Source of the DNA: Sphingobacterium haloxyli
Lineage (GTDB): Bacteria; Bacteroidota; Bacteroidia; Sphingobacteriales; Sphingobacteriaceae
Length of the DNA: 64,000 bases
Assembly: GCF_002980525.1 (NCBI RefSeq)
Contig: NZ_PVBQ01000003.1
Location: 1-64,000 of the forward strand
Direction of reading: 5' to 3'
Made by a program: the position numbers and the translations under genes. The notes below the pieces were generated by a model. It was not told the DNA's origin and made no database searches. It saw nothing but the letters and a program-made list of their open reading frames with translations. Every line of letters begins with the position of its first letter. Within the stretch, counting starts at the first letter, position 1. Of the stretch, positions 1-8,304 are shown in pieces.

Positions 1-91
1 AAACAGAACATGCCTTCCGGTCTTCCCAAAACCATTACAGAATCAGAAAAACAGAAAACCTTCGATAAAAATATTGGGAAACCTCCAAAAA

Positions 92-124
92 TGAAAAAGC
101 CGCCTCAGTTATTTTTGAGACGGC
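92..124 (-). terminator. Intrinsic terminator downstream of the OmpA-family gene
   Basis: On the minus strand a 9-bp stem (arms 116-124 and 99-107, one G-U pair) is followed by a T-rich run at 98-91. It lies about 165 bases beyond the stop of the OmpA-family gene, with repeat copy A between them. Its arm sequence also resembles the outer stem of repeat copy D, so it may be part of a composite repeat as well as a terminator. Confidence 0.6.
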
Positions 125-145
125 CTCCTTCCTTAACATCTAGAT

Positions 146-284
146 GCCGCATCCGAATGTTTTACAACTGTACGAACTTATTCTTAGTACTATCCTTAAT
201 GTAAAACATTCGAAGCGGCGAGGTTTACCTTCGGTGAGCTCCACTTCGTTCCGGTTTTGCTTCTTTTTCACGGGGAAAAAGAAG
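146..284 (+). repeat. Dispersed double-hairpin element, copy A
   Basis: The first hairpin has an outer stem GCCGC/GCGGC (146-150 with 215-219), a small asymmetric bulge, a perfect 12-bp inner stem (154-165 with 201-212) and a 35-base loop. A second hairpin follows (260-269 with 275-284). The loop matches copy C at 28 of 35 positions. Between the hairpins is a GAGCTCCACTTCG-type motif also seen in other intergenic hairpins here. The whole stretch 1-290 holds no gene that I can support. Confidence 0.75.
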
Positions 285-290
285 AAGAAA

Positions 291-1637
291 CTAGTACAAT
301 GTAAATTCTACGCGACGGTTTTGCTGTCGGCCATCGGCAGTAGCGTTTGTCGCAATTGGTTGTGTTGGGCCATACCCCGTAGCTTCAATACGGGAAGCAT
401 TAGCTCCTTTAGAAACCAAGTATGATTTTACGGCTTCGGCACGCTCTTTCGACAAGCGCATATTGGTTTGCATAGAACCGGTGTTGTCCGTGTGTCCAGC
501 AAGTTTCAAACTAAAGTTTTTCTCGATGAGTAGGGTAGCTACCCTATTCAATGAAGGGTAGGAGCTTGAACGAATAGTCGATTTTCCTAAATCAAATTCT
601 AGGTTTTTAATGGCTTCATCGACTACTTTTCTGTCTTCTTCCGTCACAACAATCTTTTCAATTACTTTCGTTTCATTTTTCATTTCCGGAAGGGGGCAAC
701 CAGAACCATCTACCTTAACACCAGCCGGTGTATTTGGACATTTGTCGAATTTATTTGCAACACCATCGCCGTCATCGTCTTGTAGGTCGTTGTTTAAACC
801 AGCAAGCTGTGCAGACAAGGCTTCGTTTGCTTGTTTTAATGCATCGTTTTGTGCCTTCAGGTCGTCGTATTTCACGGTGTAGTCGTTGACCAATGTGGCA
901 ACGGGATTAGAGTTGTTAAGTGCAGGTTTAAAACTATTACCTAATGCGATTTCAAGCCCGGCATGTGCGTAAGAGAACAGGTCATTTTTAAATGTACCAC
1001 CTGCTTTTCCATCGAAATGCTGATTTGCCCAGTTCAACTGATAGCCTAGATCAATGTTAATGCCTCTGGCAACAGCAAACTTGAGTCCGAAATCCGCGGG
1101 TACATACAGTTTGGTCGTCGCATCATGTGTTGTGGCAGCGCCATCTGCGTCTGTCACTGTTGTTTCAAAGTTCAGGGCACCGATACCTACTGCGAAATAG
1201 GGTTTGATAAAGCTATTGAAGAAGCGCCAGTTGGTATTGGCCATTGTCCACTCTCCAGATAATGCAGCCGACCAAGGTGTTTTTGCTTCAAATGCGGCGA
1301 TACCTGTTCCGGTGACATCTTCATTTTTTCCAGCGACTTTTCCACCCATATATTGGGCTTTTAGGCCGAAAGAGGGGGAAATTTGCTTTTTAATATAAGC
1401 GCTATACCCAAGGTTGTGTTCTAATTTGTCGAAACCGTCTTGGTTGAAACCGAAGATATTAGACTGGTTCAATACACCTGCATTTAACCCCACTGACCAC
1501 GTTCTGTATTGAGTTTCGGAGCCGAGGGGAGTAGTGCCCTCAATACTACCTTGTTTTTGAGCCTGGGCAACAGAAATAGTGCCCAAGAAACTGGCCATAC
1601 CAACGATGGCTACATTTTTTAAGTTGAAGTTCTTCAT
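291..1637 (-). CDS. OmpA-family outer-membrane protein
   Basis: A 448-residue envelope protein. It has a Sec signal peptide (about 1-26, cleavage after AQA), a region of about 200 residues that looks like an outer-membrane beta-barrel, a short coiled-coil-like linker, a thrombospondin type-3 calcium motif (DDDGDGVANKFDKCP, about residue 290) and a C-terminal OmpA peptidoglycan-binding domain (about 335-448) containing GHTDNTGS and NRRVEF. The family links the outer membrane to the cell wall and often forms pores. The gene is monocistronic. A TACTTTTG box at 1693-1700 would give a leader of about 50 bases. Confidence 0.93.
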   Translation of the reverse strand: MKNFNLKNVAIVGMASFLGTISVAQAQKQGSIEGTTPLGSETQYRTWSVGLNAGVLNQSNIFGFNQDGFDKLEHNLGYSAYIKKQISPSFGLKAQYMGGKVAGKNEDVTGTGIAAFEAKTPWSAALSGEWTMANTNWRFFNSFIKPYFAVGIGALNFETTVTDADGAATTHDATTKLYVPADFGLKFAVARGINIDLGYQLNWANQHFDGKAGGTFKNDLFSYAHAGLEIALGNSFKPALNNSNPVATLVNDYTVKYDDLKAQNDALKQANEALSAQLAGLNNDLQDDDGDGVANKFDKCPNTPAGVKVDGSGCPLPEMKNETKVIEKIVVTEEDRKVVDEAIKNLEFDLGKSTIRSSSYPSLNRVATLLIEKNFSLKLAGHTDNTGSMQTNMRLSKERAEAVKSYLVSKGANASRIEATGYGPTQPIATNATADGRQQNRRVEFTLY

Positions 1638-1692
1638 ATAAGACTATTAATAATATTTGTATATCAACATGCGCTGCGATGCAATTGTTTGC

Positions 1693-1700
1693 CAAAAGTA
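1693..1700 (-). promoter_or_regulatory. -7 box for the OmpA-family gene
   Basis: TACTTTTG on the minus strand is an exact match to the Bacteroidota TAnnTTTG consensus. No clear TTTG -33 element is seen. The predicted start is about 50 bases before the ATG, so this mRNA would carry a normal leader. Confidence 0.55.
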
Positions 1701-1796
1701 GGCCGGAAACATGAATGTTGTGCGAAAAGCATCCAGAAAAAAAACGCTTGTAGCATAGCGGCTACAAGAGAAGAGAAAGATGTCATACGAGGCGTT

Positions 1797-2657
1797 TTAA
1801 TAAGCGCGTACCGGAGCAAATAAAGTTGGTATGGTCATATTGTAAGCCATCTTCCGCACAATGTTTTCTTCGACCAGCTTTCGGAAAATACTTTTACGGC
1901 TACGGGTAATAAGTAGGAAATCTATCTGCTCGTCTATTAATACATTAGAAATAGCGTGTGATACATTTTCCGCGGCTCGATTGTATAGCACTTGTGGCTT
2001 TATGGTATAGGAAATGTTCTGTATTTCAGTTCGGTTGATTATCTCTTCAATCCAGCTTTTGAATTGTGTATCAATATCGCTGATACGTCGGTCATCTTTG
2101 TTCACATAAATCAATACAAGCTCGAAGTCGGCGCCAATAAGCTTGATAGCGTGCAGGAGTACCTCGATTTCCCCCTCCTTAAAGTTACAGAGTAAACCAA
2201 CTCTGTCTTTCTTGAGTTTTCCAGTGTTTTGCGGGACCCCAAGTACGGGGGTTTTCGTATTTAAAATGACATCATATGTATTACTGCCTAGAAATACTGC
2301 TTCCAATCCGGAAGAACCTTTTGTTCCCATAACAACGGCATCGTAATTGAATGTGGCAGTCACTTTACTGATCTCTTCAAACAGATTACCCTCTTTAAAT
2401 ACACTGTTGAATTTAATGTCGGGATATTCACTATCGAGATTTGCTAAGAGCCTTTTCATCTCGTTTTCCGAAATTTTTACCTGTGGATCTTCAATAGGGT
2501 AGGCTTGTCGGTTTACATACGAATTGGAATGGTGCGTGAAAACATGGATAAGGTCCACTTCTTGTTTTCGTTCATTTTGCGAAATGACCCCACAAGCATA
2601 CTGAATAGCGGTTAATGAGTGCTCGGAAAAATCAACGGGTATTAATATTTTGTTCAT
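1797..2657 (-). CDS. Universal stress protein, tandem UspA domains
   Basis: A 286-residue cytoplasmic protein made of two UspA folds. The first half (about 1-145) begins MNKILIPVDFSEHS and carries the ATP-binding signature G-x2-G-x9-G-S (GTKGSSG...GSN). The second half (about 150-286) is degenerate and lacks it. Tandem Usp proteins are usually stress-induced and bind nucleotide; the specific role is unknown. It lies 11 bases downstream of a paralogous Usp gene in the same direction, so the two are probably co-transcribed and arose by duplication. Confidence 0.88.
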   Translation of the reverse strand: MNKILIPVDFSEHSLTAIQYACGVISQNERKQEVDLIHVFTHHSNSYVNRQAYPIEDPQVKISENEMKRLLANLDSEYPDIKFNSVFKEGNLFEEISKVTATFNYDAVVMGTKGSSGLEAVFLGSNTYDVILNTKTPVLGVPQNTGKLKKDRVGLLCNFKEGEIEVLLHAIKLIGADFELVLIYVNKDDRRISDIDTQFKSWIEEIINRTEIQNISYTIKPQVLYNRAAENVSHAISNVLIDEQIDFLLITRSRKSIFRKLVEENIVRKMAYNMTIPTLFAPVRAY

Positions 2658-2668
2658 GATATAATTGT

Positions 2669-3517
2669 TTATATTGTTTTCCCAAAAAAAGCAGGCTTTT
2701 GCAGTCGCAATGTCATGGCTTTGGATACCGACGAGGTGAACAATCTTTCAAAAAAGGTTTTTCTAGTCTTTGAAACCAAAATAATGTCAATGTCTTGCAC
2801 ATCAATCAATTTACTGATAACCTCCGGTATAGTATCTTGATCCTTATCTTCTTTTAACGTCGGAGCTATTATTTTGGTCGTATGTCTCACCGCGGAAAAC
2901 TCGTCCACATTAAATCCCCAAGAATCTAATCGGTTGTTTACGGAGGTTACGCTTTCACCTTCCTTGTAAACATGTATGAGTGCCACGTCGATCTCCTGTT
3001 TGAAAATATGGACGAACTCTTGAAGCGTCGTCAGCTCCTCTTGCTTGAAATTGGTTAGCAGTCCCACCTTTTTTATCGCTGTCGTGATATGGATATTAGG
3101 TATGACAATGACTGGAATAGGTGATTTTGCTACAATCAACGCCGTGTTGCTTCCCCAGAATATATTTTTGTTTGCCGATGCTCCTGTAGTACCCATGGCG
3201 ATAGCGACGTAGTCTCCCCTTTTTGCCTCCTTGAGGAGTGCCTCCTCCAAAAGCCCCCGATCATTGTGATAGGATATAGCTACGTCAGGATATTGAGCTT
3301 GAAGCCTGCCTACCCAATCCTTAATAGTAAGGTCGGCCTTTAATAAATCAGATTCCTCTTGGTCTTCTTCTAACTCGTTCTCCTCGAAACCCGATGAGAC
3401 TGCCGTATAGAAATGAATAACGTGCAAGCTATAATGATGCCTTTTTGCCATATCTGCAGCATACCGAGCAGCCAAGAATGCATTTTCTGAAAAGTCCGTT
3501 GGTACTAAAATTTTCAT
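2669..3517 (-). CDS. Universal stress protein, tandem UspA domains
   Basis: A 282-residue paralogue of the next gene downstream, with the same two-domain layout. It starts MKILVPTDFSENA and has the ATP-binding signature G-x2-G-x9-G-S (GTTGASAN...GSN) in the first half; the second half lacks the motif. It is the first gene of a two-gene operon. The 240-bp region shared with the divergent alaS must hold its promoter, but I see no exact TAnnTTTG box on this strand. The function is inferred from the family only. Confidence 0.87.
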   Translation of the reverse strand: MKILVPTDFSENAFLAARYAADMAKRHHYSLHVIHFYTAVSSGFEENELEEDQEESDLLKADLTIKDWVGRLQAQYPDVAISYHNDRGLLEEALLKEAKRGDYVAIAMGTTGASANKNIFWGSNTALIVAKSPIPVIVIPNIHITTAIKKVGLLTNFKQEELTTLQEFVHIFKQEIDVALIHVYKEGESVTSVNNRLDSWGFNVDEFSAVRHTTKIIAPTLKEDKDQDTIPEVISKLIDVQDIDIILVSKTRKTFFERLFTSSVSKAMTLRLQKPAFFGKTI

Positions 3518-3720
3518 TAGAATAATTTATTTTCATTGGTAATGAAGCTTGCATGGACCAACGATCCACATCTTTTTTCGGAGTGGTAGGTCATGCAGGT
3601 TTCTTCATTAGAAGTTGATGTTACTGTATAAAAGTACAAATAATATGTGGTTTTCAGAATTTAAAAGTTCGTGATTGGACGAGTGGAATACTATGCATTG
3701 TGAGAGCAAGCATTTTTAGC

Positions 3721-3728
3721 TATTTTTG
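3721..3728 (+). promoter_or_regulatory. -7 box for alaS
   Basis: TATTTTTG is an exact TAnnTTTG match and ends 30 bases before the alaS ATG. It implies a leader of roughly 25 bases. Confidence 0.6.
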
Positions 3729-3758
3729 TACCTCAAAATAAGTATATATTAGGATTCC

Positions 3759-6371
3759 ATGACCAGTAAAGAAATACGCGAAGCTTTTTTAAGTTTTTTT
3801 AGGGACAGGTCCCATCACGTCGTGCCATCAGCTCCCGTAGTTGTTAAAGATGATCCCACGTTAATGTTTACCAACGCAGGGATGAATCAGTTTAAAGAGA
3901 TTTTCTTGGGAGAGGTACCGGTAAAATATTCTCGTGTTACGGACACGCAGCGCTGTTTACGCGTATCGGGGAAACACAACGATCTGGAAGAGGTCGGTAT
4001 CGATACCTATCATCACACGCTGTTTGAAATGCTCGGCAACTGGTCTTTTGGTGATTATTTTAAGAAAGAGGCCATCGCGTGGTCTTGGGAATTGTTGACG
4101 GAAGTGTACAAGTTGGACAAGGACCGCTTGTATGTGACGATTTTTGAGGGTGATCAGAAAGAAGGACTGGAGCGGGACCTAGAGGCTTACGATCTGTGGA
4201 AAAACCACGTAGCAGAAGACCGGATCTTATTGGGGAACAAGAAAGATAATTTTTGGGAAATGGGAGAGACGGGGCCGTGTGGTCCGTGTTCAGAAATCCA
4301 TTACGATATGCGTCGGGATGAAGAGCGTGAAGCGGTAAGGGGACAGGATCTGGTCAATGCCGACGATCCGCAGGTTATCGAGATATGGAACCTGGTATTT
4401 ATACAGTTCAACCGTCTGAAGAGCGGGAAATTAGAACCGCTGCCTGCCAAGCATGTAGATACAGGCATGGGTTTTGAGCGTTTGGTCCGCTCTATCCAGG
4501 GGAAGACATCGAATTATGATACCGACGTTTTTCAACCTATTATACAGTTTATCGCAGAGAAGGCAGGGACAAAGTATGGCGCCGACGAAAAGATGGACAT
4601 CGCCATGCGTGTACTGTCCGACCATATACGTGCCGTAAGTTTCGCTATCGCGGACGGACAGTTGCCTTCCAACAATAAGGCAGGTTATGTTATCCGACGT
4701 ATATTGCGAAGGGCAGTGCGCTATGCCTATACTTTCCTCGGTTTCAAAACACCATTTATTAATGAACTGGTGCCACTTTTGGCAAAGCAGTTTGAAGGCG
4801 TGTTCGACGAACTTATACAACAACAGGGCTTTGTACAGAAGGTCGTGCTGGAAGAGGAAGTTTCTTTTTTACGTACACTGACCACCGGGATACAGCGATT
4901 TGAGAATTACACCGCAGAGCATAAGACCATTGACGGTGATTTTGCCTTCGAACTGTTTGATACCTATGGTTTTCCTGTTGACCTCACTGGGTTATTGGCA
5001 CGGGAGAAAGGTCTGCATGTGGATATGGACGGCTTTCAACGTGCCCTACAACAGCAAAAAGAACGCTCGCGTGCCGCAACGGCCATCGATACCGGCGACT
5101 GGGTTACGGTATCGGAAGGGGATGAAACAGATTTTGTGGGATACGATGATCTGGAAGCGACCACGCAAATATTAAAATACCGAAAGGTAACTACAAAGGG
5201 AAAGCAACAGTATCAGCTTATCCTTTCGGTGACGCCATTTTATGCGGAAGGAGGAGGACAGGTCGGCGATACGGGACTGCTGGTCTCTGAAGCGCAGGAA
5301 AAAATTTATGTTACGGATACCAAAAAGGAGAACGGTCTTATCGTACATTTTGTGAAGGAACTGCCGTCGGTGCTGGTAGGAAACTTCACTGCAACAGTAG
5401 ATCGTGACAAACGTATCGATACGGAGAATAATCATTCCGCTACTCATTTATTGCATGCTGCGTTGAAGCAGGTGCTAGGCGACCACGTGAACCAAAAAGG
5501 TTCGTTGGTATCTCCTGATATCTTACGTTTTGACGTTTCGCATTTTGCGAAAATTACCACAGAAGAACTAAAGCTAGTCGAAGACATCGTCAATGGAAAG
5601 ATTCGCGAGAATATACCGTTGAAGGAAGAACGCGATATGCCTTACCAGCAGGCTATCGAATCAGGAGTGACAGCCCTGTTCGGAGAAAAATATGGGGATC
5701 ATGTGCGAGTGGTTACTTTCGATAACTGTTTTTCAAAAGAGCTCTGTGGAGGTACACATGTCCGTGCCACCGGTCAGATTGGATTTTTTAAGATAGTTTC
5801 GGAATCCGCCGTTGCTGCAGGCGTACGACGGATTGAGGCAGTTACTGGGTCGAAGGCCGCGGCGGTAATCCGTGAACAGTTTGAGTTAATCGATAGTATG
5901 CGAGAACTGATGAACAGTCCTAAGGATTTTCTGTCGACACTCGAAAAGGTGCTGAATGAGAATAACGAGCTAAAGAAGGCGGTCGAAAAGCACATTCGTG
6001 AAAAATCATTGCGGATGAAGCAGGAACTGGAAGACAAGATGGAAAAAATCAATGACATCAATTTTTTATCGATGATAGTCGATCTTCCTAGTCCGGACGC
6101 AGTGAAAACACTAGCATTTGCTTTGAAAGGCGCTATGGATAACGTGTTTGTAGTTTTGGGTGCAAATATTGACGGAAAGCCAAGCCTGACCGTTTCGATT
6201 TCCGATGGGTTAGCGAAGGAGCGAGGGTGGAACGCAGGTGCGATTGTTAAGGACTTAGCAAAAGATATTCAAGGCGGCGGCGGAGGACAGCCGTTTTTTG
6301 CTACGGCCGGAGGAAAATTAGTTGAAGGCCTTCCGAAAGCAATCGCGAGGGCCAAGGATTTTGTGAAATAA
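3759..6371 (+). CDS. alaS: Alanine--tRNA ligase
   Basis: An 870-residue class II aminoacyl-tRNA synthetase that charges tRNA-Ala. The N-terminal catalytic domain (about 1-260) holds motif 1 with FTNAGMNQFK. The middle tRNA-recognition region is followed by the editing domain with the zinc ligands HSATH and CGGTH (about 560-670). The C-terminal DHHA1-type domain ends with a glycine-rich GGGGGGQP stretch. The length is typical for the family. The downstream lipoprotein thioredoxin starts 15 bases after the stop, so read-through is likely. Confidence 0.98.
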   Translation: MTSKEIREAFLSFFRDRSHHVVPSAPVVVKDDPTLMFTNAGMNQFKEIFLGEVPVKYSRVTDTQRCLRVSGKHNDLEEVGIDTYHHTLFEMLGNWSFGDYFKKEAIAWSWELLTEVYKLDKDRLYVTIFEGDQKEGLERDLEAYDLWKNHVAEDRILLGNKKDNFWEMGETGPCGPCSEIHYDMRRDEEREAVRGQDLVNADDPQVIEIWNLVFIQFNRLKSGKLEPLPAKHVDTGMGFERLVRSIQGKTSNYDTDVFQPIIQFIAEKAGTKYGADEKMDIAMRVLSDHIRAVSFAIADGQLPSNNKAGYVIRRILRRAVRYAYTFLGFKTPFINELVPLLAKQFEGVFDELIQQQGFVQKVVLEEEVSFLRTLTTGIQRFENYTAEHKTIDGDFAFELFDTYGFPVDLTGLLAREKGLHVDMDGFQRALQQQKERSRAATAIDTGDWVTVSEGDETDFVGYDDLEATTQILKYRKVTTKGKQQYQLILSVTPFYAEGGGQVGDTGLLVSEAQEKIYVTDTKKENGLIVHFVKELPSVLVGNFTATVDRDKRIDTENNHSATHLLHAALKQVLGDHVNQKGSLVSPDILRFDVSHFAKITTEELKLVEDIVNGKIRENIPLKEERDMPYQQAIESGVTALFGEKYGDHVRVVTFDNCFSKELCGGTHVRATGQIGFFKIVSESAVAAGVRRIEAVTGSKAAAVIREQFELIDSMRELMNSPKDFLSTLEKVLNENNELKKAVEKHIREKSLRMKQELEDKMEKINDINFLSMIVDLPSPDAVKTLAFALKGAMDNVFVVLGANIDGKPSLTVSISDGLAKERGWNAGAIVKDLAKDIQGGGGGQPFFATAGGKLVEGLPKAIARAKDFVK

Positions 6372-6386
6372 CACAAAATGATAGAA

Positions 6387-7481
6387 ATGAAGAAAGCTAT
6401 TGGTTTACTTGTTATATTGGTTGCATTGTGTTGTGCGTGTTCGAAGACGGATGTAATTTATGTGTCTGGCCATATTGACAACCCTGGAAATGTGAAGGTT
6501 ATTGCTTTTTACGAAGGTGATAGAAAGTTGGACTCTGTTTATCTTGCAAACGGGAATAAATTTAAATTTGAAAGACAGGCGACGCAGCCACGCTTGCTTT
6601 CTATTCAAGTAGGAAACAATAAGTACCCCGTTATTTTAACCCCCGGAGAACCATTGGAGTTTGTAGCCGATATGCACAATCCAGAGGACTATCAAATAGA
6701 AGGCTCTGAATTGACCTCTGCATTAAAGGCATTTGCTCCTTACCAACGTCGGAAAGAATTCGTGCAAGACTCCTTACAAGGTGCTTTTGTTAAGGCTACC
6801 TTAAATAAATCAGCGGAAGAGATCGAAAGTTTGCGCTTTGCGTATTTAATGGAGTTTAAATCCAAATTATCATTGTATACACAACAGGTAATAACATTTG
6901 CAGAGCAACATAAAAATCTAGCAGGGTTTTATGCTATCAGTACCTTAGATCCAGATATTGCGGAGTCGGAGATCATCAGGTATGCTGATGAAATTGAGGA
7001 TGAATTTACGGATAATCGATACGTCTCTCAATTTAAAGAAGAAGCAAAGAAACTAAAACGATTGGCTGTAGGACAGCCTGCGCCCGAAATTAAATCATTT
7101 ACGCCGAATAACAGGACAGTGAAGCTTTCTGATTTCAGGGGCAAATATGTGTTGGTGGATTTTTGGGCTTCTTGGTGTGCTCCATGTAGACAAGAAAATC
7201 CAAATATTGTGAAACAATATCACGCTTTCAAAGACAAAGGATTCACCGTACTGGGCGTATCGCTCGACAATAATCCAGGCAGTTGGATGCGCGCCATCGA
7301 AGCAGATCAGTTAGAATGGACGCAGGTTTCAGATTTACAGGCATGGAGCTCTGATCTGGTTATAAACTATCGAATCAAAGCTATTCCTACTTCTTATTTA
7401 ATAGATCCAGCAGGGAAAATATTAGCTAAAAATTTGCGAGGGAAGGAACTTGAAACATTTTTACAGCAAACTTTAAATTAA
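6387..7481 (+). CDS. Lipoprotein thioredoxin (DUF4369 + TlpA/AhpC-TSA)
   Basis: About 364 residues. A lipoprotein signal (MKKAIGLLVILVALCCAC, lipobox before Cys) is followed by an N-terminal beta-rich DUF4369-like domain, a helical linker, and a C-terminal thioredoxin fold (about 225-364) with the redox motif WASWCAPCRQENP. This layout is common in Bacteroidota periplasmic thiol oxidoreductases of the TlpA/ResA type, which reduce disulfides in envelope proteins; the substrate is unknown. I chose the second Met at 6387 because the signal peptide begins there; 6378 is the alternative. Confidence 0.88.
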   Translation: MKKAIGLLVILVALCCACSKTDVIYVSGHIDNPGNVKVIAFYEGDRKLDSVYLANGNKFKFERQATQPRLLSIQVGNNKYPVILTPGEPLEFVADMHNPEDYQIEGSELTSALKAFAPYQRRKEFVQDSLQGAFVKATLNKSAEEIESLRFAYLMEFKSKLSLYTQQVITFAEQHKNLAGFYAISTLDPDIAESEIIRYADEIEDEFTDNRYVSQFKEEAKKLKRLAVGQPAPEIKSFTPNNRTVKLSDFRGKYVLVDFWASWCAPCRQENPNIVKQYHAFKDKGFTVLGVSLDNNPGSWMRAIEADQLEWTQVSDLQAWSSDLVINYRIKAIPTSYLIDPAGKILAKNLRGKELETFLQQTLN

Positions 7482-7576
7482 AATAACATTTAACAACTGT
7501 TAAGTGGTTAACAATTTGATAACATATTTTTAACGTTGTCTTACCATTTAGTACATAATTTAGCAAAAAAACAATA

Positions 7577-8266
7577 ATGAACGCCAATCAAAAAATACTA
7601 GTGGTAGATGATGAACGAGATATCGTCGATTTAATATCCTATAGTCTTGCAAAAGAGGGCTATCAAGTTTATCAAGCGTACAATGGTAAAGAGGGAATAG
7701 AAGTAGCAAAACAGGCTAACCCTGACTTAATTATCTTGGACGTTATGATGCCAGAAATGGATGGAATCGAAGCTTGTCGCTTAATGCGCTCTATGCCAGA
7801 GTTTAAACATACTTTCATGGTTTTTCTTACTGCCAGGAGCGAAGAGTATTCTGAAATCGCTGGTTTTAATGTGGGTGCCGACGACTACATTGCGAAGCCT
7901 ATTAAACCACGTGCTTTAATGAGCCGCATCAATGCTATACTGCGACGTAATAATACGGAATCGGGAATTGATCACGCAGATAAACTTGAAATCATGGATT
8001 TGGTAATCGATAGAGATTCCTTTTTAGTATATCGCGAGGGAGAAAAGATTGTTTTGGCAAAGAAGGAATTTGAGTTGCTCTATCTTTTGGCTTCGAAGCC
8101 AAATAAGGTTTTTACGAGGGAGCAGATACTAAAGGCTATTTGGGAGGATTCTGTTGTGGTCACAAATCGAACCATTGACGTGCATATCCGTAAGCTTAGG
8201 GAAAAAATCGGAGATCATTATGTATCAACCGTTAAGGGAGTAGGGTATAAGTTCGAAGTATCCTAA
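7577..8266 (+). CDS. OmpR/PhoB-family response regulator
   Basis: 229 residues. The receiver domain (about 1-120) has the acidic pair VVDDE, phospho-acceptor Asp in LIILDVMMPEMDG, the conserved Thr (FLTAR) and Lys (AKPIKP). A winged-helix DNA-binding domain (about 130-229) includes the recognition region TNRTIDVHIRKLREKI. No histidine kinase is encoded next to it, so it is an orphan regulator here and its partner must be elsewhere. It is transcribed alone, converging on the GH15 gene across a shared terminator. Confidence 0.94.
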   Translation: MNANQKILVVDDERDIVDLISYSLAKEGYQVYQAYNGKEGIEVAKQANPDLIILDVMMPEMDGIEACRLMRSMPEFKHTFMVFLTARSEEYSEIAGFNVGADDYIAKPIKPRALMSRINAILRRNNTESGIDHADKLEIMDLVIDRDSFLVYREGEKIVLAKKEFELLYLLASKPNKVFTREQILKAIWEDSVVVTNRTIDVHIRKLREKIGDHYVSTVKGVGYKFEVS

Positions 8267-8267
8267 A

Positions 8268-8299
8268 AAATTCGATCCGTCAACTAACGGATCGAATTT
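8268..8299. terminator. Bidirectional intrinsic terminator
   Basis: A perfect 13-bp stem (8268-8280 with 8287-8299) with a 6-base loop sits between the convergent response-regulator and GH15 genes. The minus-strand side has a run of six T, so termination should be best for the GH15 operon. Confidence 0.8.
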
Positions 8300-8304
8300 C
8301 ATAA

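Noticed and set aside
10..425. Open frames on the plus strand across the first 425 bases.
   Set aside because: They run through the terminator and hairpin copy A and into the antisense of the OmpA-family gene; no domain or start signal supports them.
3541..3599. AATGAAGCTTGCAT followed by TCATGCAGG, also at 48719-48766, each within a possible hairpin.
   Set aside because: A shared 14-mer is expected several times by chance in 64 kb, the spacing differs (36 versus 25 bases), and the surrounding stems are not alike.
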